Shown here one piece after another: positions 33,784 through 46,860 of a stretch of DNA of 64,000 nt (positions are counted from its first letter, which is position 1; every line of letters starts with the position of its first letter). Source of the DNA: Diploscapter coronatus (taxonomy: Eukaryota > Nematoda > Chromadorea > Rhabditida > Rhabditidae). The DNA lies in assembly GCA_964036155.1 (NCBI GenBank), contig OZ038423.1, forward strand, positions 21,281,249 to 21,345,248. Direction: 5' to 3'. The notes below the pieces were generated by a model. It was not told the DNA's origin and searched no databases. It saw only the letters and a program-made list of their open reading frames with translations. Made by a program: the position numbers and the translations under genes.

Positions 33784-36700
33784 ATGGCCTACAATGCGGA
33801 CTACGCGGGGCAGCAGGCCGCTGCGGCCGGGCAACAGGCCTACGACCCGAGTGCAGTCGATCCCGAGACCGCTAAAGCCTACGAACAGGCCTGGGCACAG
33901 TACTATGCCGCCCTCGGGACTGACCCCAACGCTGCTGCTGCAGCCCCTGGTGGACAAGACGTAAGTGCGGGTGGAATTGAATGCGATTGGGCGTGAAGAC
34001 TTCTCAATATGCCGAGTCGCGCTCTTCGCTTCAACCCACCAGAAAGAAAATAGTGCATCTTTTCGAGATAGAACAAAGAATGCATGCTCTTCTTCCTCAA
34101 AACGACTCATTCTGCGGGCGCGGGTTACAAATCTCGTCTCGAGTAGTTCGTTGAGATGTGCGAATGAGCGGGGGAATTCCTCATCTTTCAGACATCTTGA
34201 GATGTTTTGGTAGAATCGTAAATCAGTTCTCGAAATTATATGAACACTTTGTGGGGCATCCTTGGGCATTCTCTCTCCCGAGTTCTGAAGGGAAGTCTCT
34301 GCTGTCTTCTCAAAATGTTTATGGAGATAACCACTTGTAGATTTGGACTATTTTGAGAATGAAAATAGTCTTGAGTTTTGAAATCTTTCCTATTATGCTC
34401 GAGATAGTCATGCTCTAGTTTCAGTACTACGGCGGAGCACAAGCTGGCTACGATCAGCAGGCCTACGACCCGAATGCAGGAGCCAATCCGTACGGAGCGG
34501 GCAGTTATGGTGGAGCTGACATGGGAGGCGGAATGCGTGGCGGTGGTGAGTTAACGAAAAATGAGAACTGCAGGATTTCAGTCAGAAAGCTGGCTCGAGA
34601 CTTTCGAATCGCGCTGTTACAGCAACATGGAACGAGATGGTGTCTTTTCGAGAACTGCAGAGAAGCATGCCTTCTTTTGGTCTCGATAAGATTCGCTCTT
34701 TCATTTCATGCGGTTCGGAAAGTCTCAAGTCTGCTAAGATGGTAGAAAATTGAAGAGAATAGACTGTTAGCTAAACTGAAATTCGAGCAGCTGATTTTGT
34801 GACTGTATGGAGAGGAGTTGACTTTCAAGGTTAACTTGCTTGCGAGAACGAGATTTCTTGTTTGTATGACAGCAGTTATTCGCGTGAATAGTCTCTTCTT
34901 GTCACCAAGCTTCCTCATGCAATCAGTCATAATTGTATGAAGTGAAATAGAATTTCAATTCGGGTGAAAATAATCGACTGAAAGGGTGAATTCAGGTCGT
35001 GGAGGCGGTTTCCAGCAAGGTGGCCGTGGCGGAGGTACGAATTGAGCAGTTTTGCTGCGTGCTGGCTTCTTGAATAAGACACGGAGTCACATACTAAAAA
35101 GGACATGTTGAAAAAGACAGTCCTGATAGATGAAAACTTGGCTGAATAAAGAGGGATAAGCCATAGTAGGGTGATTATGATTTCGTAAGAACGAACACAT
35201 CATGATGCATATTTTGAGACAAACATTTCCCTACCAAACCTTATCCCCACTCATTATAGCATTTCTGAGGCCTGTGCCCCCTGTCTTATTCAAGAAGCCC
35301 AAGTGCTTGTCAATCTATTCAGCTCACATGGACAAACAACTTCTTATGCGTTGAACTGCATGAACTTTCGCCTTGCAGTTTGAATTCCCAATTCGCATGT
35401 TCATGTAGAACCTAAACCGATTGACGAGCAGCGTATGAAGAAATGCATAAATGTGAAGTTATCTTGATAAAAGCTTGACGGAATGAATATTTCAAAGAAC
35501 ATGACGAACAGTTAGAACTTCGATTTACTTGTTGTGCCATCTTTCATCGAAGGAAAATTTCAAAGTGCATTTCCCATGAATTTTGTCATGCTGGTTTGAG
35601 TCGAGTTTGAATTTCTGCTGATTACAGGCTTCGGCGGAAGAGGAGGAGGAGGCAGAGACGGGCCGGGGCAACGTGGCGGCGGACGCGGTCAGTTAGTTTG
35701 CAAAATTTGATGCATTTCTTGATAACGAGGGAAGATTGGGTTGGAATTTCACTAAAGTTCCGACTTTTGGCCATAACTGAAAGTCCCTTCCCTCACTTCT
35801 GCAAAAACCATTGATCGTCCGATTTCAGGCGGATTTGGCGGGGGCAACGACAGACGCGGTGGATTTGGTGGCGGCGGAGGCCGAGGCGGGGATAGAGGGT
35901 AAGAATGAGGCTTTTTCCCTATTTCAGTTAAATTTTGGCGAGAAAATGAGGTTTCGAGGTCACATTTTCACAAAGAAATCGCGCAAAATCCATGTGTGAT
36001 TGAGTAAGACAAAACATAGCCAAACCTAATCGAACATTGTAGACAAGTTGAGTGTAGATTCCCAAAGTCACAGAACGTTGTACGTTCTCTCTGGGTCAAA
36101 TGACCCCCCAACACAATTCATGCATTGCGTTCATTTGTATTTCTATGCTAATTTACTTCTGGGTAAGTTTTATCGAGCTACAACACTTCGTAAATCAAAG
36201 GTGAAACAATTTGCGTTATTTTAAAAGTCATTTTCGAGTAGCGAACTTTGAGCTTGAGTTTAGAGGACTAAAAATCGGATATACGGGTATATACGATTCC
36301 TGGGCGAACATTTTAAAATTAGCTTTTCAAACATAAATCCGATATGCAGTCCTAATGGAATGAACTGAGTAATTAACGATAACTAGGCCAATTAAGAGTC
36401 AAATTAAATCCTCCTTCTTCTATGAAAGAAAGGAGGCTTTGCAATAATCGATTTCCAAGTTCAGTGTAAAATTCATCGAAACATCGACAAAGTGAAAATG
36501 TGAATTCCGCGTTCGAAGCCTAGAAGAAAGCGAGACAAATCGAACCGTCCGTCAGCCATTCGCTTTGAGACACGCAGGGTGGAAAAAGGGAAAAGTACAC
36601 TCAAACGCAGGGGTCATAAAGGGTCGTCCATTACAAGGCTAATGAATTGAGTTTGCAAAGAAAAATCATATAATGTTGCGTACCGGCGGTTTCATTCATA

Positions 36701-39700
36701 TCAAAATTGTTCTAAAAATGCTGTAATCAGTTTTAATCACGTGTTAGACTCGACTTGTGAGTGTGTGAGCATGTGAAAGTCCGAGAGAATGCGCACTTGT
36801 GAGCTCAAACGATAGTTTCTTTCTCCTGATTCCTCATGCTCGCATATTCACAAGGGAAGTCGGCAAACTTTACAGGCTGTTTTTCGCTCTCGTTTGAATG
36901 CATTTCATTTGAATATGCAAAGTCGCATTTCAATAACTGGGGGTGGTCAATAGTATATGGATGACACGAGAATCTAAAGCTATGTCTTCAAACACAGTTA
37001 TTGTTTTGTGTAAAGAAATTCGTAGGGGAGCATTCGCGGGAATCCTTGAAGAAGGGCTTGAGCAAGTTCTGGTTCTTCCAATAACCCCTATAAAAGGCTT
37101 ACATATTACGAGTTCGTTTTCAAAACGAGTCCTATCAACGTATGAAAAGAGTCGTCTTCGCTAGAGTATCTGTCTTGTCTGCAAAAATAGGATTGCAGTA
37201 ACTATTCGCAACATACGAGTATTGGTGTCTCAGAAAGCGTTTGTAATGAGAAAAAAGTCGAAAAAGCTTGGTGGCGGACGGGTATCGAGTCTCGAATGAA
37301 TGGTTATGAATGTCAAGTTCTCACTATCATGGCTTGCAGACTGGGAGGCAGAGGACCTTCCGATAGAGGAGGGTTCAATCAAGGTACTTTTATCAAGACA
37401 AACAACAAATGTCGTGTTCATTTATCTATAAACAAAACATGAGTTTAAAACGTGTTCGAGTTATCTATATAATATAGCATTCAAAGTAATTTTTCAAATG
37501 GAATGTGAAAATTCGAGAGAATAGTTTGACTTTTGAAAGGGAGGATGGGAATCGAATTGATCGGTGACTTGCAGGCGGCCGCGGTCCTCCTCGCGACGGC
37601 TATGGCAATCGCGGCCCGATGGGCGGAGGCGGAGGCGGCGGCTTCGACGACAAGGTCGAGCTCAAGGACACATGCTTCATTCAAGGAATCCCGGCTACGT
37701 AATATTTTCAAATTTTATTTCCGAAAGTCAAAATAGTACTTTCGAAACTTGATTATGCTAACCTTCTCAAAAGATATTCCTCATAAATTATTGAAAAATG
37801 CTAAATTCCCTTAACAAATCAGTATTTTAGCCCTATTGTCATCGAATTAGGATATTTTGATTGTTTTTCCCTGAATAAACCAAAAGAAATGATGAATTAT
37901 GCTCAAAATGGGATTTTCAGCGCGAACGAAGGCTTCATCTCGGACGTGTTCAGCACGTGTGGTGAGATCGCGAAGAACGACAAGTCCGGACAGCTCAGAA
38001 TCAAGATCTACACCGACAGGGCCACGGGAGAGCCCAAGGTTTGCCAAGAATAATATTTGTGAAAAGACAAAAGCTCGAATTCTAATTAAGCATCTTTCTT
38101 ATCTATCGTTTTTTTTCTATTTCATCCGAGAGATCTCGTTTATTTGGTCATTCAGTGTTTGCAAGAACGATGCATATTGTCGATTTCAAATTATCGAGTT
38201 TCTAAAAATCAATGCAGTCTCAAGATAAATTTGCCAACATCAGTTTCTCGCCGTAAAATTCACTCATTTGTATTGTTTCAGGGCGAATGCATGATCACGT
38301 TCACGGACGCGAGTGCTGCAGCCAAGTGCATCGAACTCTACAACGGTCAGTCCTTCCCCGGAGGCAACCAGTCGATGAAGATCACTCTGGCCAAGTTCAA
38401 GCCTGGAGACGGTCAGGGAGGCGGTCCGAGAGGCTCTTTCGGGGGAGGAGGAATGGGCAGAGGCGGCGGCGGCGGCAAGTCTATTCTTATGCTTGAAAAG
38501 TTATTTCCACTTTGGAAAGTTCACGAGAAAATGAGGTGAAATTTATCCGAAATCGAAGAAAGAAGGATTTTAAAACATTTAACTCCGCATACACGAGAAT
38601 TTGGAATTGCGAAGTGATGAATACGGCGATTTTAGGCGGTGGATTCGGCCAGCGTGGAGGAGGTCGTGGAGGCGGCGGTGTGTCTTTTTGCCATATTAAA
38701 ATACACGTAAATCATGCGTTGTTCAATTTCCAAGTAGTATTGGAGATAATGACATTATCTTTTGAGAAAAAGGATTAATTCTACCTAGGCAAAATTTTCA
38801 TTGTGATAGCCGAGATTTTGTCCAAGCTTCTTTTCTTGTCGACTCTTTTCTCAAAACATATCCGGTCTTATGAAACTTTTCCAATATTCCGAAATCAAGA
38901 ATAGCTTTAAAGAATCGGATTTCAAATTCTCCCCATCTGTGATGTGGATTTTCTAGGCTTCGGAGGCGGAGGTCGAGGAGGCCCGAGAGGAGGCGGAGGC
39001 GGTCCCCGAGGAGGTGGCGCCAACAGCAACTACGAGGCCAGGGCCAATGACTGGATTTGCGGCTCATGCGGGAACAACAATTTCGCCTTCAGACAGGTAG
39101 ACGTGCATTCTTATTCGTTTTCGATGTGAAGCTCTTGAAATTCCACTTTTCGGCAAAACTCAAATGATGACAACGTTTTTCTTATCTTATTATCCTCTAT
39201 CTAACAGACTTGCAGCTGCACCTCACTGCAGTCCTTCAAATTGTCGTCACTAGAACTTAAAAAAATCAGTCGCAAGGCTAAAAATGAGTACTTTTTGGTG
39301 CTGCATTGCAACTACAATTGAAAATCTCGAAATCAAGTGGACTAAAAAGACGAAATTTGTTGTGGATACTCACGCTGCTTTTGGGGGAAAACGATTTTTT
39401 CATTTCCAAACTGCAATTGCAGTTGTTTTCTTGCAATTTTGTCAGCTAATTGACTCGATGACTTGAAAATCCATATCATTCCAGAAATGAGGGTTCTGCT
39501 CATAAAGTTCAAATGTTTTGCAGGCATGCAACCAGTGCAAGACACCGCGCGACGGAGGCTCAGCACCAGCTCCTCTCGGAGGACCGCCCGGAGGCGGATT
39601 CGGGGGCGGACCGATGCGCGACTCGAGAGGACCGCCCAGAGGAGGCGGCGGCGGCGGAAGAGGAGGTATGGAATGGTTGAAGTTGTGATCATCCATTGCA

Positions 39701-40568
39701 GAATAGAATTACTTGAATTTCAAAATCGTTTAATCGTTTGATAGTAGTAGTGGTGTACTCGCTTGAAACTAGTTTTTTTTTGCTTTAAACTATTTTATAA
39801 GATATAAAATTGAGCTTCAAACGATAATATCCCAAGTATTTCACTCGAACTCATACAATATATGCAGGCTTATGTTTAGGCTTCGGCGGTGGAGACAGAC
39901 GCGGATTCGGGGGTGGCGGCGGTCGAGGTTTGATTTTGTTCCAGTTTTTCAAGGAATTCACTTTCTCGAGTTTTGTTCACATTCATGGGAACTTGGAATA
40001 TTCATGCTTTGAAAGACGTTCCTCATTCAAGTAAAAGCAATACAATCCACCTTTAAATTTTTGAAAAACTCACTATTTTTCTTTCAGATAAAATGTAAAC
40101 ATGTCAATTTTAAAAAGCCCTATTTTAACAGTTTCGAGAAATTAACTGCTTCAGGAGGCGGTGACAGAGGTGGAGATCGTCGTGGCGGAGGCTCCTTTGG
40201 GGGCGGAGGTCGGGGTAATTCATTTGATTTAGTTTTATCTAATTCTGGACAGGGTGATTTCGATTTTCATTTCAACTTTACCTCCAGGTAAACTTGATCT
40301 CGATTTTCGTCTCGCCCCTGATTCTGAATAATTTGCACATTCGATCTAAACGTATTGCTCACGCTCATGTTTTAGGCGGAGGCTTTGGGGGCCCACCTCG
40401 CGACAGGGACAGAAATGGACCTCCTCGTGGAGACAGGTAGACTATTTTTTTTTTATATGCATAGCAAGTTATTCAATTTTTCAAAATAGTTGGAAATTTT
40501 GTAGAAAATTTCGAATTCAATAGTTATTTTCCAGAGATCGTCGAGACGACAGACACCGTCCGTACTGA
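33784..40568 (+). CDS. fust-1: FET-family RNA-binding protein (FUS/EWS/TAF15 type), FUST-1 orthologue
   Basis: Sixteen exons: 33784-33960, 34425-34545, 34996-35034, 35628-35687, 35829-35898, 37340-37383, 37575-37698, 37921-38038, 38282-38474, 38636-38677, 38957-39096, 39524-39665, 39880-39927, 40155-40214, 40376-40436, 40535-40568; 490 residues. Domain order: an alanine/tyrosine/glutamine-rich start with YYGG-type repeats (1-100), RGG repeats, an RRM (about 200-285), more RGG, a RanBP2-type zinc finger with C364, C367, C378 and C381 in an [17 protein letters not shown] context, a third RGG block, and an RHRPY end. That end is a PY-type nuclear signal read by transportin. Family members bind RNA and shape transcription and splicing in the nucleus. 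Several RGG exons are short and frame-neutral. Intron 9 starts with GC (GCAAGT at 38475). Confidence 0.95.
35064..35299. repeat. 18-base perfect inverted repeat in fust-1 intron 3
   Basis: GGCTTCTTGAATAAGACA at 35064-35081 is perfectly complementary to TGTCTTATTCAAGAAGCC at 35282-35299. The arms lie about 200 bases apart inside one intron, so the pre-mRNA could fold a long-range stem between exons 3 and 4. Confidence 0.65.
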
Positions 40569-41719
40569 TTCCGAGGTCGTTCGATCCTATTCCATTCGAC
40601 TGCAAACGCAGGTCTGCTACCTTTTCTCTCACCTTCCCACTCGATTCCACCCCCTTTCCCTTCTTCCATTATAATTTTCCCTACTCTCATTCATCAATCC
40701 CTCTAGTTTCTCTTTTCACCTCCACCACAATTATTCCTTGATTTGATCTTTGCTAGTATAAATTATTTTTGTTGGGCTCCTAATTCGTTTAAACATTTTC
40801 AAGTTATATCTGCTGTTTCGTCAACACTATGATGATCTATTTCATTTTGAATAGATATCGATCCACACATAATATTTATTCCGTTTCCTTTTCCTTCTAT
40901 TTTTAGAATAGTATTATTCTTTGTTGTCCTTTTTTATCTTAAATCGTAATTGATTTAGGCAGTTTGATATGAATATGATAAGTTTTCTTAAAATTTGTCG
41001 GTTTTCATATCAAATTGTCAATTTTTATTGTCACTAATTTTTGAGAGCTACGCTTTATTTCTATGGGCCCGTTCAGAATTAGTTGTAATGCAACCTACTC
41101 GGAATAACACGAGAAGTCGAGAGAGCACAAGAAATGACGCAATCGCGAATTCTTCATTTTCCATGCTATTTCGTGCAAGTTGCAAGTAAGTCTGAACGGA
41201 CCCTATTTCTTCGAGATTTGCCTGCATTTTGTTGCTGTTGCAAAAATGTTTTATCTATTTATTTAGATGGAAACAACTCGAATGGACTTCTGTATCTTTG
41301 TTGCTTATTTTTCATCGTAACATAACTATGTTACCATCTTATCTATGCGTAGTAAAATAAAATTTTCAAAATGTAATTTTTCGCTTTATCTTGAGGCATT
41401 GCTTGCTAAGGTTTGTGGCTTTCAATACCTAACAATTCCTATTACATGCAATATTCATGCTTCTACTATACTGAAATTGTTAAGATGCTGTGAATGAAAC
41501 TCATCAGAACTGTTGGGAATTGCTGAATTTAGGTTCTACATTGGAAAATTGATGAAAATGATGAATTTTGCAAAACCATTTGCATTTGCAGTTCCTAATT
41601 ATGGCACGATTTTAAATAATGGATGGCAAATTTTCCTTTTTCATGATTTGTAAATCACGCAGTTTTATTTTAGAAAAATCCTTATCTTTAAATTTCTTTT
41701 AGCGTTTTTCCTAAATTTC
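40569..41719 (+). other. 3' region of fust-1
   Basis: No coding sequence is supported. An AATAAA at 41356-41361 may end fust-1. A MITE lies at 41065-41203 (separate entry); if the signal at 41356 is used, the MITE is inside the 3' untranslated region. Confidence 0.45.
41065..41203. mobile_element. hAT-like MITE with GGGCCCGTTCAG ends
   Basis: A 139-base element whose ends pair: GGGCCCGTTCAGAATTAGTT on the left against the right end read in reverse, GGGTCCGTTCAGACTTACTT. The flanks TATTTCTA and TATTTCTT match at seven of eight bases, allowing one base of slack at the left end, which suggests an 8-base target duplication. No coding sequence is present. Confidence 0.65.
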
Positions 41720-43075
41720 AGATAACCCTGATTATTATTGTCAGTTTACAAAAACAATATTTTCCCGGTGAAGGGTTTTTATTCAACATTGTTATCTGCA
41801 TCGGTCCACCAGATACAAATTCCTGACCGAGCGCGTAGACCGAGGTTGGACTCGGGTTTGAGATGAAAGATTGAAGGATAGGAGAGGCGCTGCCGTCCGG
41901 GCTACAAGCAGTTGGAAGGTGAAGGCGAGGATGGAACAGTCAGACAAAGCTGTGGCACAATCAGCCCTCCAAGAAGAAATTCCAGGTTTCTGGTTGAATC
42001 TGAAGAAAACTTCGATAAGATAAATTTCGGTTGATTCTGAGAATGATCATAATTTTCTAAAAAAAAATTCGTGAAGATCAACCTTTTTCAATGTGAAATT
42101 GTCATATTTTATCCTTCAACTAAATTAACAACCGTACTTCTTCCTCTGCTGCGCCAGCCGATCTACTTTTCGATGTTACTTCGTAGTTCCGAGGCAGATT
42201 ATGGTAATCTAAATTGGATTTTTAAGAAAATTATCAAAATGATTCGCATGCCATTCACTAGATGTTGTCTTGAATGATTTCTCCAACTGTGTATTTGCAC
42301 ATTTCGGATTACAACCGACCGACTGAGCGCGTAGCTCGCAGGAGTGCGGCGCGGAACTCTACATACGGACACCGCACGATGCATCCAAACGAAATTGATG
42401 ATGGAAATGGAGATGACGAATTGAGACTGCCAGTCAGTAGACCCGATCACCGAGCACATTCCATTGAGAAAAGAAAATTGGAACGTTGCAGGTCAAATAT
42501 CAGATGCCTAAATATTTTAGACCACATGAGATGATATGGACTCCTAACTAGGCAAAATTTGATTTTCATAGAAGTTTTTCATTAGACCTTTGAAATTTAG
42601 CGAAACTATTATAAAAGTTTATAAGGACACAAAATTTAGAGGCCCCCATTTTACCTTCTTGAAATGAATATATTCGCCGGTATTTCGATCGTTCGCGAAT
42701 CTGATATGAGCAACAATCGACCAAACTCCCTCTCATCGTTGGTCTACCGAATGCGCTCATGTTACAAAACAGTCACACGCCACACTCCTAACACTCGCAA
42801 TCTTAGCCTTTGCCAGCCACCGCTAAGCCTAAAATTGGGACATTTTTGAATTGTAGAAAATTTTTGTCGTAACTGATCAAGGTGAAATTAACCTTTCGGA
42901 CTTCAAATTCGACATGTTGAGAATTTTCGTTTTGATTATCAAGTTTACCGAAAAAATCATTCGATTATGAACATTTTCGAATTTCTGAAGACCAATTCCT
43001 ATTTTTATCTTACAACATATCATTATAATACACCAATGCTGAAAATCTTCATCACTACTTTTAAAGAATGACCTG

Positions 43076-43150
43076 TTAAAGCTTGTAGCGCATGACGAAC
43101 GGGCGGCGCAGGCTAAATTGGCCCTTGTCCGAGGAGATCCCGAAGGATTC
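43076..43150 (-). CDS. candidate terminal exon of an unplaced minus-strand gene
   Basis: Read on the minus strand, a strong ATTATTTCAG acceptor opens 24 codons and a stop, ending RRPFVMRYKL. The codons are mostly C- or G-ending forms like those of the cyclophilin gene. The plus strand is also open across most of it, so the strand is not certain. No upstream exon could be assigned and I do not recognise the protein. Confidence 0.3.
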   Translation of the reverse strand, partial: ESFGISSDKGQFSLRRPFVMRYKL

Positions 43151-46100
43151 CTGAAATAATTCGACTCCAATTTTTCTCGACTATTGAACTTCCATGCCAT
43201 TGCATTGTTTTCGTGCTTGTCAAAATGTAATGTCTTATTCATCTCATACAAAGCTGATCTTCATTGAAATTCGAAGAGAGCTCATCTTTTCTTCTTCACA
43301 AATTGAACTTTACTCTATGAAATCTGTGATGAAATATGAATTGGCGTTAATAATAGTTTGTAAGTTGCATACATGTTGCAAATGTCTGCTTCGCACTGCT
43401 CTCCTCCCTCTCTCTTCATGCTGCACCTGGCTTGCACCCAAAGTGCATTTACCCTTTAAGAAGTTCTATTACACTTTTAATAGTTCACTCGGCTAGTTCA
43501 GTGGATCGCTCGCAACTTGCAACGTTGCATCCCGCCACTTCTGCCCTTTTACTTCTCTAATCGTTTCATTTTCTCTCCTCTTCCCATGCTCTCTCCGATT
43601 CCATCATCCTTACCCAGCCCCCTTTTCTCTGCTCCCCACTCTCGCTTCCCCTGAATGTTGTCCTTTTAAAGTGCAACTTTGGATGTTTCGAAATTCGCCC
43701 CTTTAGCGAAAGAAAGTTTATTAGTTCAGGTGATAGAACGTTGTAAGAAGAGATTTGAAAATGACTCCGCCTACTTTCTCTTTCTCTACTACTATTTCGT
43801 TAGCTGATCATCAGTTTCGTCTTTGGAGGTTATTTATGTATTGTTCATTCTTAGATAAAGAGAAAAGATCTCGAACTCTCATCATGCTTTGAAATTGAGA
43901 AAAGCTTCTTCAAATTTCATGATGTAACGTGAAGATCAGCTTTGCAATGAATGAATGAATGATGATTGTACAGATGCAGAACTCTATAGAGTTTATTCAA
44001 GAGTTATCAAAAAGTGAGGAAGGGATGCAAAAGCTTCAAAAATTTGAGTTAATTCAACTTTTCAACCATTTTTCCCCAGTCTAATTCATAAAGTTCTGAT
44101 TACTATAAAGTCTAAAATACCTCTGCGATAATATTTTGCTTTGTTTGTCTGATGTTGTGATTTTTTGCAACCTCTGAGAAAACGAACACTCGGATTCACG
44201 ACAGAATGGGCGGAGTTAAGACGAAAATGTATCAAACTAGAGATAGAATGAAATCCAATGAAGAGAGATAAAGAGGAAGTGGAAAAATATCTGCGCAGAA
44301 AGGGGGAGGGTTAGGTGGCACTCGATGCAGAAGAGAGGAGAGGAGAGGGCTAGAGGCGTTCGCTTTTCCGCTTTCGAAAAATGAAAGATGAGAGAGTGCG
44401 CAGAAAAAAGAGAAAAAAATAGGAAATTAAGAATGAAACAAAAAATCTGTAACGTGTTTTTTTCAAAAATGTCGAAAAAAGAAATCATGATAAAATTTTC
44501 AACGAAATGATATGAAATTGATCTAATCAGTCGAAATTTTGATAAAATGATAAAAATCGTCAAAAATGGAAAAGCACCCTTGTGAGAGGGTTTTGTGCAT
44601 TCGAATAGAGAAAGACTGAGTGAGTGTTCGTTTTATCGCAAAGAGGAACGAGGAACGTCCGTTCGTCCAAAGCCGGCACAGCGTTCCTCCTTGCTGCACT
44701 GACTGGTACATCGCGGAAAGGGCCGCAGGGGGAGCGAACAGGGGAACGGGCGAATGGGGCTAGGGGAAAAGAGACTGGGGGAGGGAAAAGGAGGAACGCG
44801 TGAGAAATAAGCTGGGATATATTTGAAATATTTGAATATGATAATTGCTATAATAATAATAATGAAATTGAAATTTACGATTTTACGAAAATTCACATAT
44901 GAATTTTCATCAGCGAGAGTAGACAAGGGAAAATATTCATTTCCGTTTTACGATTTCTTCATACATGACGATCAGCTTATTTCGAGAAAGACTAGTATAC
45001 AGATATGAAGAGACTTTTAGAAGAGATCTTCCAAATTTATAAAAGTTAAAAAAAAAAAAAAAAACGATGATGAAAAGTAAAAGTAAAATGATTTATATTC
45101 AAATGAATCAGGTAATCTGCCGAAATCTACCTGGACATGCTAAAGTAGGGCAACAACTGTCTGAGGTATGTCTCATTAACCCATCACCTGCAGAATTTCT
45201 GGAAGTGCAGGTGGACAAAGACAGCAAGGGTTGCAGCAGAAAGCGAACGCATCCGAGTTTTCGGCGTTCACTTTTTGTAGGTCAACGGAGTAAGGAAAGT
45301 GAATTATCCCATCCGAGGAAAACGCTTCATCTACCAAATCTGCGATGGGAGATATTTGTTGCAGATTCTCATGGGAGAATAAAAGCATTTAGAAATTTTA
45401 CTGTAGCGTAAAATTGAATACCGTGATCTCTAAAGTCAAAATAAAGACAGGCTATCAGAATAGTGTATAAAATTTGTATGTTGCTTGATTGTAAAATTTC
45501 ATTTTTCGAATTTTCAAAATGCCATGCCTCAGATTATGAGATGTCTCTGTCATTTCGAGAATGCGATCATTTGAAGAAGAGAATGAGAGGGTGCAATTCT
45601 CTTGGTTGGCGCACACTCCTTGCATCATTCTCCATTCTCCTTTCACCCTTCACAATCTTACAATAGCATTGGTGCTAATCTAGCTTCTCGCAATATTTCG
45701 CTATTTTGCATATTTTAAGCTAGAGATGTCATTATGATTCCACGAAACTTTTAAATATTCGAATATTCCGGAAGAGGAATGGACCTCGATGTAAGATTTT
45801 TCCTACTTTTCTCATGAAACTCGATATTTTCGACTTTCAAAAAGCCGATTCGGGGGTTGTTGGGAATCATGTTTTCGGATTTAGAACGTAAAAATTATGA
45901 AGATGAATATTATTTTCCTACAAAAATAGCATGGAATTAAAATGGATTACTGAAAATTACAAATTATTTCGTTGGGTTCCCCGATCTACACATAATACCT
46001 CATGTTTTAAATCAGAATTGCGGAAGTTCAATTTAAAAATCACTTCTAGAATCTTCCAAAATAGGAATTAATCTAGATTTGCACGAATCTAAATCTTGAA

Positions 46101-46204
46101 AAAAACTGATTCTAGTATCGAAATTCCATTCATCTTTGAAGTAATACAGAAAAAACATTTCTGATTTATTTTTTCTAGGAACTAGAGGATAAAACAAACT
46201 TTAG

Positions 46205-46354
46205 AAACCCACGGATGTCGGTGCCTTGATCATCAAAATCGCAGCAGGAATTGTTATTACCATTTCCTTATCGCTGATCCTTCTCGTCGTCGGAAACATG
46301 GTATACACGTCCGTCACTGATCGAGTCAGAATTCGAGAGTCTAAACGAGATTGA
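46205..46354 (+). CDS. candidate terminal exon encoding one membrane segment
   Basis: After an ACTTTAG acceptor, 49 codons read KPTDVGALII, then a clear hydrophobic helix of about 25 residues, and a short basic tail ending ESKRD and a stop. This would suit the carboxy terminus of a single-span membrane protein. The preceding exon was not identified. AATAAA at 46754 lies 400 bases downstream. Confidence 0.35.
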   Translation, partial: KPTDVGALIIKIAAGIVITISLSLILLVVGNMVYTSVTDRVRIRESKRD

Positions 46355-46860
46355 CCAGGGTTATTTTTCGATGTAAGATAATTCGAAATCCACGATAAAA
46401 TTGTGGATGATATTTATTTGGACATAATTATCTAGAGTAGACGTTAGTATTTTGATATTTTAATGCAACCTTATCGAGTTTTGAAAAATACGAGAAAAAT
46501 AACGAATTTTTTTCAAGTTAAAAATTCGACACTCGATAAATGCGACTTTGTTTATTTTCGGCAAGTTCTGATTCATTTGTCTGTTGCATTTTTCGTTTTT
46601 CATTTATTTTTTTAGTGCTTCGCTATTTTCCCGATTCTAGCTCTTTCACGACGATTCGAACGCTTTAACTTATCGAACATTACGGTGCTGCACTCGTTAT
46701 CCACGTCGCTTTCATGAAACTATTGTCCGTGTGCATAATTCTTGAGAAAATCAAATAAACTTTCAAACAGGAAATTTGTTGTTTCTGAACAAATTGTCGT
46801 GCAGATCCATTGATATTTTACTTGATTTTTCAAATTTGAATATTTTTCGTGATTCAGAAG

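Larger units (their letters stand above)
41720..46354. other. unresolved region with exon-like pieces on both strands
   Basis: I could not assemble a gene here. Plus-strand pieces that look spliced include a stretch ending at a donor after 41985, one at 42167-42204, an arginine-rich frame at 42274-42521, a frame at 45102-45215 that can join a piece starting at 45279, and a membrane-segment exon ending at 46354. A minus-strand terminal exon candidate lies at 43076-43150. DNA at about 44240-44800 is strongly purine-rich on the plus strand, like the upstream region of the minus-strand cyclophilin gene. An AATAAA at 46754 could serve a plus-strand gene. This is either one gene broken by my reading, two opposed genes, or decayed sequence. 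Confidence 0.3.

Noticed and set aside
43492..43550. tRNA-like A-box (TAGTTCAGTGG)
   Set aside because: No B-box or acceptor stem follows at the required distance.
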